The notes beneath the pieces were generated by a model. The model searched no databases and was not told where the DNA came from. It was given only the letters and a program-made list of their open reading frames with translations. The position numbers and the translations under genes were made by a program. Of a DNA stretch of 64,000 nt, positions 33,165-39,842 are shown in pieces. This DNA comes from Rugosimonospora africana. GTDB lineage: Bacteria > Actinomycetota > Actinomycetes > Mycobacteriales > Micromonosporaceae. The stretch's first letter is position 1, and the number at the start of each line of letters is the position of its first letter. The DNA lies in assembly GCF_016862975.1 (NCBI RefSeq), contig NZ_BONZ01000056.1:101721-165720 (forward strand), given 5' to 3'.

Positions 33165-34256
33165 CGGGCGCTTCGGTGGCGTGCGCGCGGCGCCGCCGTT
33201 GACCGCCGTGGGGACGAGCCCGAATACGTGCCGGTTCAGCTCGGCGACGGTGATGTGCAGGTCGTTCGCGATGTCGGCCGGGCCGATGCCCTCGGCGCGC
33301 AGCACCTGGAACACGCGGGCGAGCAGGGGAGAGGTCTCCCGGGTGATGCCGCCCGGTTCTCCGGTGCGGTAACCCCGCCGGGACAGGTCGACGCAGGCCG
33401 TCCGGTATCCCCAGTCGGTGAGCAGGTCCAGCTCGTGCAGCCGGTGGGTCAGCGCCATGGCGGCCACCCGCCAGTGCTGCTTCGCGTCGAGGATGCGGTC
33501 GATGGCGGCGTTGGCGAGATGATGCGCCAGGACATCGGCGCGTGGCATGAGCATCGCCGCGGCGAACCGGTTGGCCTCCTGCTCGGCGTCTGTGCCGTGA
33601 GGCAGCCGGTGTTCGCTGTGCAGCACCAGGTGCCCCAGTTCGTGGGCGGCGTCGAACCGGCCGCGCTCGCCGGACTTGGCGGTGTTCAGCAGCACGTACG
33701 GGGTGGAGCGCCAGACGAACGAGAACGCGTCCACCGCGGCGCAGTCGGCGGCGAGCGAATACACCCGTACCCCGTGCGCCTCCAGCAGCCGTACGAGGTT
33801 GCCCAGCGGCGCGACGCCCAGCCCCCAGCGGGCGCGCACCACCTCGGCCGCGGTCTCCGGGTCGAGGGTGGGCAGCGACGGCACGTCCGGCGTGGGAAGG
33901 TCGAACCGCTGCTCGATCCACTCGGCGAGCAGCAGGGCGATGCGGCCGGCGCTGCGCGCGGTGTCGCGCTGGCCCGCGGTGAGCTTGCTGGGTGCCCGGA
34001 AGCTGATGGCGTCGAGCGGGATCTCGTCGACGTCACCGGCGTTCAGGAACCCGACCGGCACGTCGAGGGCGGCGGCCAGCCGGTGCCGGGTGTCCCCGGT
34101 GGGCTCCTGGCGCCCGTTCTCGTACGCGGACAGGCTGCGCACGCTGACTCCGACCTCGGTGGCGAGCTGGACCAGCGTCAGCCCGCGCCGCTTACGCGCC
34201 AGAGTGAGCCGGCTCGGGGTCAGTACCGGGCCGCCGGACGGCTGGCGGGCCCTCAC
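33141..34256 (-). CDS. XRE regulator fused to ImmA/IrrE metallopeptidase
   Basis: A 371-residue protein from GTG 34256. Residues 15-75 are an XRE helix-turn-helix (RLTLARKRRGLTLVQLATEV, then GVSVRSLSAYENGRQEPTGD). From about 150 there is an ImmA/IrrE zinc peptidase domain with HELGHLVLHSEHR (the HExxH motif) and the downstream ANRFAAAMLMPR carrying the Glu ligand region. Such fusions act as repressors or anti-repressors that cleave partner proteins, known from ICEBs1 and phage control and from toxin-antitoxin-like modules. The start overlaps the stop of the preceding gene (34253) by 4 bases, so the two genes are one unit. Its 3' end is made of 17-bp repeats. Confidence 0.9.
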   Translation of the reverse strand: MRARQPSGGPVLTPSRLTLARKRRGLTLVQLATEVGVSVRSLSAYENGRQEPTGDTRHRLAAALDVPVGFLNAGDVDEIPLDAISFRAPSKLTAGQRDTARSAGRIALLLAEWIEQRFDLPTPDVPSLPTLDPETAAEVVRARWGLGVAPLGNLVRLLEAHGVRVYSLAADCAAVDAFSFVWRSTPYVLLNTAKSGERGRFDAAHELGHLVLHSEHRLPHGTDAEQEANRFAAAMLMPRADVLAHHLANAAIDRILDAKQHWRVAAMALTHRLHELDLLTDWGYRTACVDLSRRGYRTGEPGGITRETSPLLARVFQVLRAEGIGPADIANDLHITVAELNRHVFGLVPTAVNGGAARTPPKRPKLTLVTH

Positions 34257-35005
34257 GCGCCGCGGCGGAAGACGAGGACGTCCGGCTCCCCGGCCTGGTC
34301 GGAAGCGATCGGACCGCCGACCCGCAGCGGGACGATGGGTTCGAGCGGGACGGCCGGCTCGAGCGGGATCGGTGGCAGGACCACACGCTCGACCCAGGTG
34401 TCGATGTAGCCCTCGACCATCGAGTCGGGCAGGGACAGCTCCGCGCGGATCTCGGTGTCGGTCACGTTGTACAGCAGGATCCAGGTGGCCGTGCCGTCGT
34501 CCTCGGCGTCGAACAGCGCGTCGCCGGTGGGCAGGCCGCCGCTGTCCAGGTCATCGCTGTCCACGCCATCGCCGCCCGGCGGCCGCCGGTCTTCCAGGTC
34601 CGAGAGGTCGATGGGCAGGCTCAGCTGAAGGAAGTTGCGGCCGACCGCCTCGATGGTGGCCAGACCCTTCTCGTACCGGGTGGACGGCAGCGCGTGCGGG
34701 AAGCCGGTGGCGCCGTCGCCGAGCGTGGTGATGACGGCCACGCGCCGGTCGGGGCTGACCGTGCGCGCCAGGTTGCGCGGGTTGTCGAACGACCAGCCGA
34801 ACGGGATCAGCCGCTCGCGCAGCAGCCGCACGGTCCGCGAGTATCGCGCCATGCCCTGCATGTTCGGCGGATCCAGGGGCGTGTAGCTGCGCGCCTCGGC
34901 ATCCGCGCCGCGCAGCGCGAATTCCAGGACTTCCACGCTGAGGCCCAGCTCGGTCAGCCGTTCGGCGGCCCGGTCGCCGTCGAACACCGGGCACTGCTGC
35001 CGCAT
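34253..35005 (-). CDS. Unrecognised 250-residue partner of the XRE-ImmA/IrrE protein
   Basis: From ATG 35005 (GAGAGGGG upstream). It opens MRQQCPVFDGDRAAERLTEL and contains QGMARYSRTVRLLRERLIPF, TRYEKGLATIEAVGRNFLQL and, near the end, VTDTEIRAELSLPDSMVEGY, followed by a Pro/Val-rich stretch with PLEP repeats. No membrane helix and no catalytic motif are recognised. It is the first gene of a two-gene unit with the ImmA/IrrE regulator, which strongly suggests that the two proteins act together, for example as effector and controlling protease. The family could not be named. Confidence 0.8.
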   Translation of the reverse strand: MRQQCPVFDGDRAAERLTELGLSVEVLEFALRGADAEARSYTPLDPPNMQGMARYSRTVRLLRERLIPFGWSFDNPRNLARTVSPDRRVAVITTLGDGATGFPHALPSTRYEKGLATIEAVGRNFLQLSLPIDLSDLEDRRPPGGDGVDSDDLDSGGLPTGDALFDAEDDGTATWILLYNVTDTEIRAELSLPDSMVEGYIDTWVERVVLPPIPLEPAVPLEPIVPLRVGGPIASDQAGEPDVLVFRRGA

Positions 35006-35134
35006 CCCGTGTCCCCTCTCGCCGGTGACCCGCCTCGGCGGGCTGTGCTTCCGGAAATCATCCCTCATCGGAGGCGGAGAATCGCGAAGTGCCCCCCGGC
35101 GTGTCGCCGGCTCCGGGGCGGCCAGAATGGGTCG

Positions 35135-35524
35135 GTGATCGAGGGCTACGTCCGGTTCCAGAGTCCGGATCCCAACGCGCGCGGCACGTTCCCCGGCATC
35201 TTCGCGCTGGTCAACGGGTTGGCGAGGCGTGGGACGTTGACCGCGGCGCAGGAGCGGTTCTGGCGCGAGAACAACGAGTGGTTCACCGCTGCCTACCCGG
35301 ACCCGTCGACCGTGGACCCGTCGGTGTACGACCGTGCCGTCAACCCGGGCGCCGCGGCGTGGTTCAAGACGAGCGCGGGGCCGCTGCTCGATCGTGTCGA
35401 CGGGTACCTGGAGATTCTCGCGCACCACGGGGTGGCCTGCGTCCGGCTGGAGCGGGCGGAGCCACCGGGTCGGGTGCTCTACGAGGACGAGTACCAGATC
35501 GTCGTGGCGCCGGCCGCGCCCTGA
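35135..35524 (+). CDS. Conserved-looking hypothetical protein, 129 residues
   Basis: GTG 35135 opens MIEGYVRFQSPDPNARGTFP, followed by GIFALVNGLARRGTLTAAQE, RFWRENNEWFTAAYPDPSTV and WFKTSAGPLLDRVDGYLEIL. The high content of aromatic residues and the coherent composition argue for a real soluble protein. I recall similar actinobacterial hypothetical proteins but no function. It is divergent from the ImmA/IrrE unit and lies upstream of the valS leader with no obvious link. Confidence 0.75.
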   Translation: MIEGYVRFQSPDPNARGTFPGIFALVNGLARRGTLTAAQERFWRENNEWFTAAYPDPSTVDPSVYDRAVNPGAAAWFKTSAGPLLDRVDGYLEILAHHGVACVRLERAEPPGRVLYEDEYQIVVAPAAP

Positions 35525-35612
35525 CCGCTGTCCCCGAATCCGGAAACCGGTCCGGAAACGGGCTCGGTGCGCCCGCTGTCCGGTTCGGAACCGCGGCCGA
35601 CCCCGACAGCGG

Positions 35613-35618
35613 TAGGAT
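35613..35618 (+). promoter_or_regulatory. -10-like box of the valS leader
   Basis: TAGGAT lies about 33 bp upstream of the leader GTG (35651), at a distance fitting a transcript that starts near 35625. No convincing -35 is seen; TTCGGA (35584-35589) is too far at 23 bp. Confidence 0.35.
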
Positions 35619-35650
35619 GGGTACCTCACCGAGGCACACGAGGAGCTGCC

Positions 35651-35785
35651 GTGAACACGCCCACCCGCCCGCGCATCGCCACGTCGACGCCGTCGACGTC
35701 GCGCGTATGCCGGTCGAGCGTGGCCTGTTCGGCGGTACGGGTATCCCGCCCGTCGGGCGTACGCCGAGTACGCGAGACGGCCTGA
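35651..35785 (+). CDS. Putative valine-rich leader peptide of valS
   Basis: A 44-codon frame from GTG 35651 with GAGGAG seven bases upstream. Its last 26 residues (from V19: VCRSSVACSAVRVSRPSGVR) hold six valines, five of them coded by GTA, a minor codon in such GC-rich genomes. The frame ends 70 bp before valS. Its stop codon lies inside the left arm of a long hairpin (35776-35809). Leader peptides rich in the cognate amino acid control amino-acid and synthetase genes by ribosome-stalling attenuation. Doubt remains: the composition is otherwise Arg/Ser/Thr-rich and GTAC is a common tetranucleotide here. Confidence 0.5.
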   Translation: MNTPTRPRIATSTPSTSRVCRSSVACSAVRVSRPSGVRRVRETA

Positions 35786-35809
35786 CGCGCCACCGCGCGT
35801 CCCGCCGTC
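35776..35809 (+). terminator. Attenuator-like hairpin ahead of valS
   Basis: GACGGC-CT-GACGCGC (35776-35790) pairs with GCGCGTC-CC-GCCGTC (35795-35809): 13 pairs, one 2x2 internal loop and a CACC tetraloop. It contains the stop codon of the leader peptide. Competing upstream hairpins are readable in the leader: ACGTCGAC-GCC-GTCGACGT (35681-35699), CGCCC-GTC-GGGCG (35747-35759) and GCGTAC-N5-GTACGC (35757-35773). The last two overlap at 35757-35759, so they exclude each other. There is no U-tract. Confidence 0.5.
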
Positions 35810-35855
35810 ATCCCACCGGGAACCCGCACCCATCCGCCTCGAAAGGTGATCAGCT

Positions 35856-38546
35856 ATGACCGCTCAAGAGCGGCCGCTTGACCGCGACGCCTCGTCCCTC
35901 GGCGCCGCTGGCGGCCGGACGACTCCAGGCCGTGCCGTGCCCGAGAAACCCTCGCTGGACGGCATCGAAGAACGTCACGCGCATCGCTGGGAGACCGACG
36001 GCACCTACCGGTTCGACCGCGGCCGTACCCGCGACGAGGTCTACTCCATCGACACCCCGCCGCTGACCGCCAGCGGCAGCCTGCACGTGGGACACGTGTA
36101 CAGCTACACGCACACCGACATCGCGGCGCGGTTCTGGCGCATGCGCGGGCGGGAAGTGTTCTACCCGGTCGGCTGGGACGACAACGGCCTGCCCACCGAG
36201 CGGCGCGTGCAGAACTACTTCCACGTGCGGTGCGACCCTTCCCTGCCGTACCGGCCCGACGAACTGGCTGCCCTCGGCGTCACCGGCGGCGACCTGCCCG
36301 AGGCGGCCAGCCGCAAGCGCCGCGAACAGCCACCGACCCGGCTGTCCCGGCGCAGCTTCATCGAACTGTGCACGCTGCTGACCACGCGCGACGAGAAGGC
36401 GTTCGAGACACTGTGGCGCCGGCTGGGGCTGTCCGTCGACTGGTCGAGGACGTACACGACGATCGGCTCCACGGCCCGGCGGGTCGCCCAGCGCGCGTTC
36501 CTGCGTGGGCTCGCGGCCGGCGAGGCATACCACGCGCTCGCGCCGACCGCCTGGGACGTGGACTTCCAGACCGCCGTGGCGCAGGCGGAGCAGGAGGACC
36601 GCGAGGTGGACGGCGCCTATCACCGGTTGCTGTTCGAGCTGGACTCGCTTTCCGGGCCGGACGGCGACTCGCTCTCCGGGCCGGACGGCGGCCGGGCAGG
36701 CGACGGCCGGGCAGGCGACGGCGGGGCACCGGCCATCGAGGTCGACACCACCCGGCCGGAGCTGCTGCCGGCCTGCGTGGCCCTGGTCGCGCACCCGGAC
36801 GACGACCGGTACCGGGGGCTGTTCGGTCGCACCGCGTCGAGTCCGCTGTTCGGCGCCCGGGTGCCGATCCTCGCGCACCACCTGGCGGATCCCGCGAAGG
36901 GCACCGGGATCGCGATGGTGTGCACCTACGGCGACGTGACCGACGTGATCTGGCAGCGTGACCTGCGCCTGCCGATCCGGTCGATCCTCGGGCGCGACGG
37001 CCGGTTCATCGAGGCCGACCTCGATCTGCCGGCCGAGGGGGCGGCGGCGTACGCCACTCTGGTGGGCCGGTCCGTGTCCCAGGCGCGGCGGGAGATCGTG
37101 TCCCGTCTCGCCGAGACCGGCCGGCTCGCGGGCGAGCCCCGGCCGATCCGGCATCCGGTGAAGTTCTTCGAGAAGGGGGACCGGCCGCTGGAGATCGTGA
37201 CCAGCCGGCAGTGGTTCATCCGTACCCTCGAACACCGCGACGCGTTGCTGTCCGCCGGCCGGGAACTGAGCTGGCAACCGGAGTTCATGCGCCGCCGGTA
37301 CGAGGACTGGGTGTACGGGCTCTCGTCCGACTGGCTGATCAGCCGGCAGCGGTACTTCGGCGTGCCGTTCCCGGTGTGGTACCCGCTGGACGAGCACGGC
37401 GAGCCGCGCCACGACGCGCCGATCCTGCCGGACGAGTCGACGCTGCCGATCGATCCACTGGCCGACACGCCACCCGGCTACGGCGAGGCGGACCGCGACC
37501 GGCCCGGCGGCTTCACCGGCGACACCGACGTCATGGACACCTGGGCGACGTCGTCGCTGACTCCGCGGATCGCTGGGGGCTGGTGCGAGGACGAGGACCT
37601 GTGGAGCCGGGTGTACCCGATGGATCTGCGGCCGCAGGCGCACGACATCATCCGCACCTGGCTGTTCACCACGGTGACCCGGGCCCGGCAACTGGACGGG
37701 ACGCTGCCCTGGCGGACTGCGGCGATCTCGGGCTTCATCACCGATCCGGACCGCAAGAAGATGTCGAAGTCCACTGGCAACGTGGTGACTCCGATGCAGC
37801 CGCTGGAGGAGTACGGCAGCGACGCGGTGCGGTACTGGGCGGCGAACGGCCGGCCGGGGGCGGACACCGCGTACGACACGAACCAGATGCGCGTGGGTCG
37901 GCGGCTGGCCACGAAGATCCTGAACGTGAGCCGGTTCGTGTTGGGGCTGGGACCGGCCGCGGCCGCGGACCCCGCATCCGAACCCGCGTCGGCCGTCGCG
38001 GTGACCGAGGCACTCGACCGGGCGATGCTCGCCGCGCTGGATGTCGTGGTGGCGGACGCGACCGTGGCGCTGGAGGCGCTGGACTACACCCGCGCGCTGG
38101 AACGGGTGGAGACGTTCTTCTGGACGTTCTGCGACGACTACGTGGAGCTGGTGAAGGGACGGGCGTACGGGACCGGTCCGGCGGCACGGTCGGCGCGGTC
38201 CGCTCTGGAGTACGCGCTCGACGTCCTGCTGCGCCTGTTCGCGCCGGTGCTGCCGTACGTGACCGAAGAGGTGTGGTCGTGGTGGCGCGATGGTTCGATC
38301 CACCGCGCACCGTGGCCGCGGCGCTCACCGTCGACCGGGGGCGGAGCCGGCGATCCGGCGGTGTTCGCCGCGGCGTCCGCGCTGATCGGCGCCGTCCGGC
38401 GGGCGAAGGCGGGCGCCGGTGTGTCCCCGCGTACCGAGACGCCGTCGGTCACCATCCCGGCGGACACGCCCGGGCTGGCGCATCTGGACGCGGTGCGCGG
38501 CGACGTGCTGGCAGCGGCACACGCGGGCGACGTGATGACGGCTTGA
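35856..38546 (+). CDS. valS: Valyl-tRNA synthetase, archaeal-like type
   Basis: An 896-residue class I synthetase from ATG 35856. The HIGH motif appears as SGSLHVGHVYSYTHTDI. FYPVGWDDNGLPTERRVQNY is the archaeal-like ValRS entry. DTTRPELLPACVALVAHPDD belongs to the CP1 editing domain, and KKMSKSTGNVV is the KMSKS loop. The anticodon-binding domain follows (LFAPVLPYVTEEVWSWW). The first approximately 35 residues are an extra low-complexity lead. The editing-domain entrance carries an insertion of DSLSGPDG and GRAGDG repeats (36642-36719). The enzyme charges tRNA-Val. It is preceded by a putative leader peptide and ends in a strong terminator. Confidence 0.95.
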   Translation: MTAQERPLDRDASSLGAAGGRTTPGRAVPEKPSLDGIEERHAHRWETDGTYRFDRGRTRDEVYSIDTPPLTASGSLHVGHVYSYTHTDIAARFWRMRGREVFYPVGWDDNGLPTERRVQNYFHVRCDPSLPYRPDELAALGVTGGDLPEAASRKRREQPPTRLSRRSFIELCTLLTTRDEKAFETLWRRLGLSVDWSRTYTTIGSTARRVAQRAFLRGLAAGEAYHALAPTAWDVDFQTAVAQAEQEDREVDGAYHRLLFELDSLSGPDGDSLSGPDGGRAGDGRAGDGGAPAIEVDTTRPELLPACVALVAHPDDDRYRGLFGRTASSPLFGARVPILAHHLADPAKGTGIAMVCTYGDVTDVIWQRDLRLPIRSILGRDGRFIEADLDLPAEGAAAYATLVGRSVSQARREIVSRLAETGRLAGEPRPIRHPVKFFEKGDRPLEIVTSRQWFIRTLEHRDALLSAGRELSWQPEFMRRRYEDWVYGLSSDWLISRQRYFGVPFPVWYPLDEHGEPRHDAPILPDESTLPIDPLADTPPGYGEADRDRPGGFTGDTDVMDTWATSSLTPRIAGGWCEDEDLWSRVYPMDLRPQAHDIIRTWLFTTVTRARQLDGTLPWRTAAISGFITDPDRKKMSKSTGNVVTPMQPLEEYGSDAVRYWAANGRPGADTAYDTNQMRVGRRLATKILNVSRFVLGLGPAAAADPASEPASAVAVTEALDRAMLAALDVVVADATVALEALDYTRALERVETFFWTFCDDYVELVKGRAYGTGPAARSARSALEYALDVLLRLFAPVLPYVTEEVWSWWRDGSIHRAPWPRRSPSTGGGAGDPAVFAAASALIGAVRRAKAGAGVSPRTETPSVTIPADTPGLAHLDAVRGDVLAAAHAGDVMTA
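36642..36719 (+). repeat. In-frame minisatellites in valS
   Basis: Two nearly identical 24-bp units (36642-36665, 36666-36689; one base differs) are followed by two identical 15-bp units (36690-36704, 36705-36719). They encode DSLSGPDG twice and GRAGD twice, placed just before the conserved VDTTRPE of the editing domain. Both unit lengths are multiples of 3. Confidence 0.85.
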
Positions 38547-38558
38547 CCTCCGCGAGCC

Positions 38559-38592
38559 CCGGCCCCGACCGCTTTTCGGCGGTCGGGGCCGG
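38559..38592 (+). terminator. valS terminator
   Basis: A perfect 14-bp stem (CCGGCCCCGACCGC / GCGGTCGGGGCCGG) with a 6-base loop TTTTCG lies 12 bp after the valS stop codon. It is one of the strongest hairpins in the window. Confidence 0.85.
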
Positions 38593-38740
38593 ATCCGTTC
38601 GGAGGCACCTAAATTCGTCGGCGGCGACGGATCCGTTCGGGGCACATAAACTCCTCAGCGGCGCCGGAACCGTTCGGCGGTGCCGGAGTCATTTGGCGGT
38701 AGGCGAATCGCGTGGCGGTGCGCGAATCGCGTGGCGGTGC
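38590..38740. repeat. Two repeat families in the valS-ARH gap
   Basis: Three decaying approximately 37-bp units start at 38590, 38628 and 38665 (CGGATCCGTTCGG, the same again, and CGGAACCGTTCGG). They are followed by two exact 19-bp units GCGAATCGCGTGGCGGTGC (38703-38721, 38722-38740). The first two long units contain the relatively AT-rich CACcTAAA or CACATAAA segments. The 19-bp units lie just upstream of the ADP-ribosylglycohydrolase start. Confidence 0.75.
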
Positions 38741-38766
38741 GGTTCGCAGGGCGCGATGATCGGCGG

Positions 38767-39663
38767 GTGACGAACAGATCCGCCGCCGTGGCGTCGTTGC
38801 GCGGCCTGGCGCTCGGCGACGCGTTCGGCGAGACCTGGTTCTTCCAGCCGGCCGAGGTGCTCGAGACCGCGCTCGTCCAGCGGTGGGAGCCACGGGGTCC
38901 GTGGCCGTGGACCGACGACACCGCGATGGCGCTGGCGCTGCTGAAGGTGCTGCACGGGCATGGGACGGTCGACCAGGGCGCGCTGGCGACGGAGTTCGCC
39001 CGCGGGTACGCCGCCGACCCGGACCGTGGCTACGGCACCTCGATGTCCACGGTGCTGCCCGCGCTCGGCGACGGCGCGGACTGGGCGGCGCTGACGGGCC
39101 GGCAGTTCGGTGGCCGGGGATCGTGGGGCAACGGCGCCGCGATGCGGGTCGCGCCGCTGGGAGCGTGGTTCGCCGGCGACCTGGACCGGGTGGTGGCCGA
39201 GGCGATCCGGTCGGCGGTGGTGACGCATGCCCACCCGGAGGCCGCGGCGGGTGCGGTCGCGGTGGCGGTGGCCGCGGCGCTGAGCGTCGGTGGCACCGCC
39301 GCGGGGGAACTGGTCGCGGCGGTGGCCGATCGGGTACCGGACGGTGAGGTCGCGGCGCGCCTGCGCCGGGCGCGGGAGATCCCGCACACCGACGACCCGC
39401 GCGACGCCGCGGCGGTGCTCGGCTGCGGGCACCGGGTTTCGGCGGCGGACACGGTGCCCTACGCCGTCTGGTGCGCCGCGCGTCATCTCGACGACCCGGT
39501 CGAGGCGCTCTGGGCGACGGTGCTGGCCGGCGGGGACATGGACACCACCTGCGCGATCGTCGGCGGGATCGTGGCGGCGGGTACCGGCCTGGATCGGGTA
39601 CCGGCGGAGTGGCTCGCCGCCTGCGAGCCACTGCCCGCCTGGGTTGACCGGGTCGCGGCCTGA
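38767..39663 (+). CDS. ADP-ribosylglycohydrolase family protein
   Basis: A 298-residue protein from GTG 38767. The ARH family pattern is clear: SLRGLALGDAFGETWFF, the metal-binding PWPWTDDTAMALALLKVL (TDDT motif), GNGAAMRVAPLGAWFAG and, at the C-terminus, LAGGDMDTTCAIVGGIVAAG (the GGDxDT metal site). Members remove ADP-ribose from proteins, from dinitrogenase reductase or from other substrates using two Mg ions. No ADP-ribosyltransferase gene was identified nearby. It is expressed alone, 103 bp after the inner repeats begin. Confidence 0.92.
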   Translation: MTNRSAAVASLRGLALGDAFGETWFFQPAEVLETALVQRWEPRGPWPWTDDTAMALALLKVLHGHGTVDQGALATEFARGYAADPDRGYGTSMSTVLPALGDGADWAALTGRQFGGRGSWGNGAAMRVAPLGAWFAGDLDRVVAEAIRSAVVTHAHPEAAAGAVAVAVAAALSVGGTAAGELVAAVADRVPDGEVAARLRRAREIPHTDDPRDAAAVLGCGHRVSAADTVPYAVWCAARHLDDPVEALWATVLAGGDMDTTCAIVGGIVAAGTGLDRVPAEWLAACEPLPAWVDRVAA

Positions 39664-39842
39664 CCGCACCCGGTGACCCGGTTGGGCGGTATCGATCCGG
39701 GCAGCCGGCTGTTCCGCGCGGTGCCCGATTCCGCGATTACCCCAGGCGGTAAGGCCGCCGCGCGTGGTTTGTGCCTCCGGAAAGCAGGGAAGGGGGGTTC
39801 AGGTGGGAGCGACCGCGCGGTGCGCTCCGGCGGGAGGCGAGG

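Noticed and set aside
34694..35134. Upstream extension of the 129-residue hypothetical protein
   Set aside because: The in-frame extension is antisense to the ImmA/IrrE partner gene and is low-complexity. The GTG at 35135 is where protein-like sequence starts.
35570..35855. T-box riboswitch upstream of valS
   Set aside because: No T-box sequence (AGGGTGGnACCGCG-like) or specifier-loop architecture was found. The leader ORF with hairpins fits the region better.
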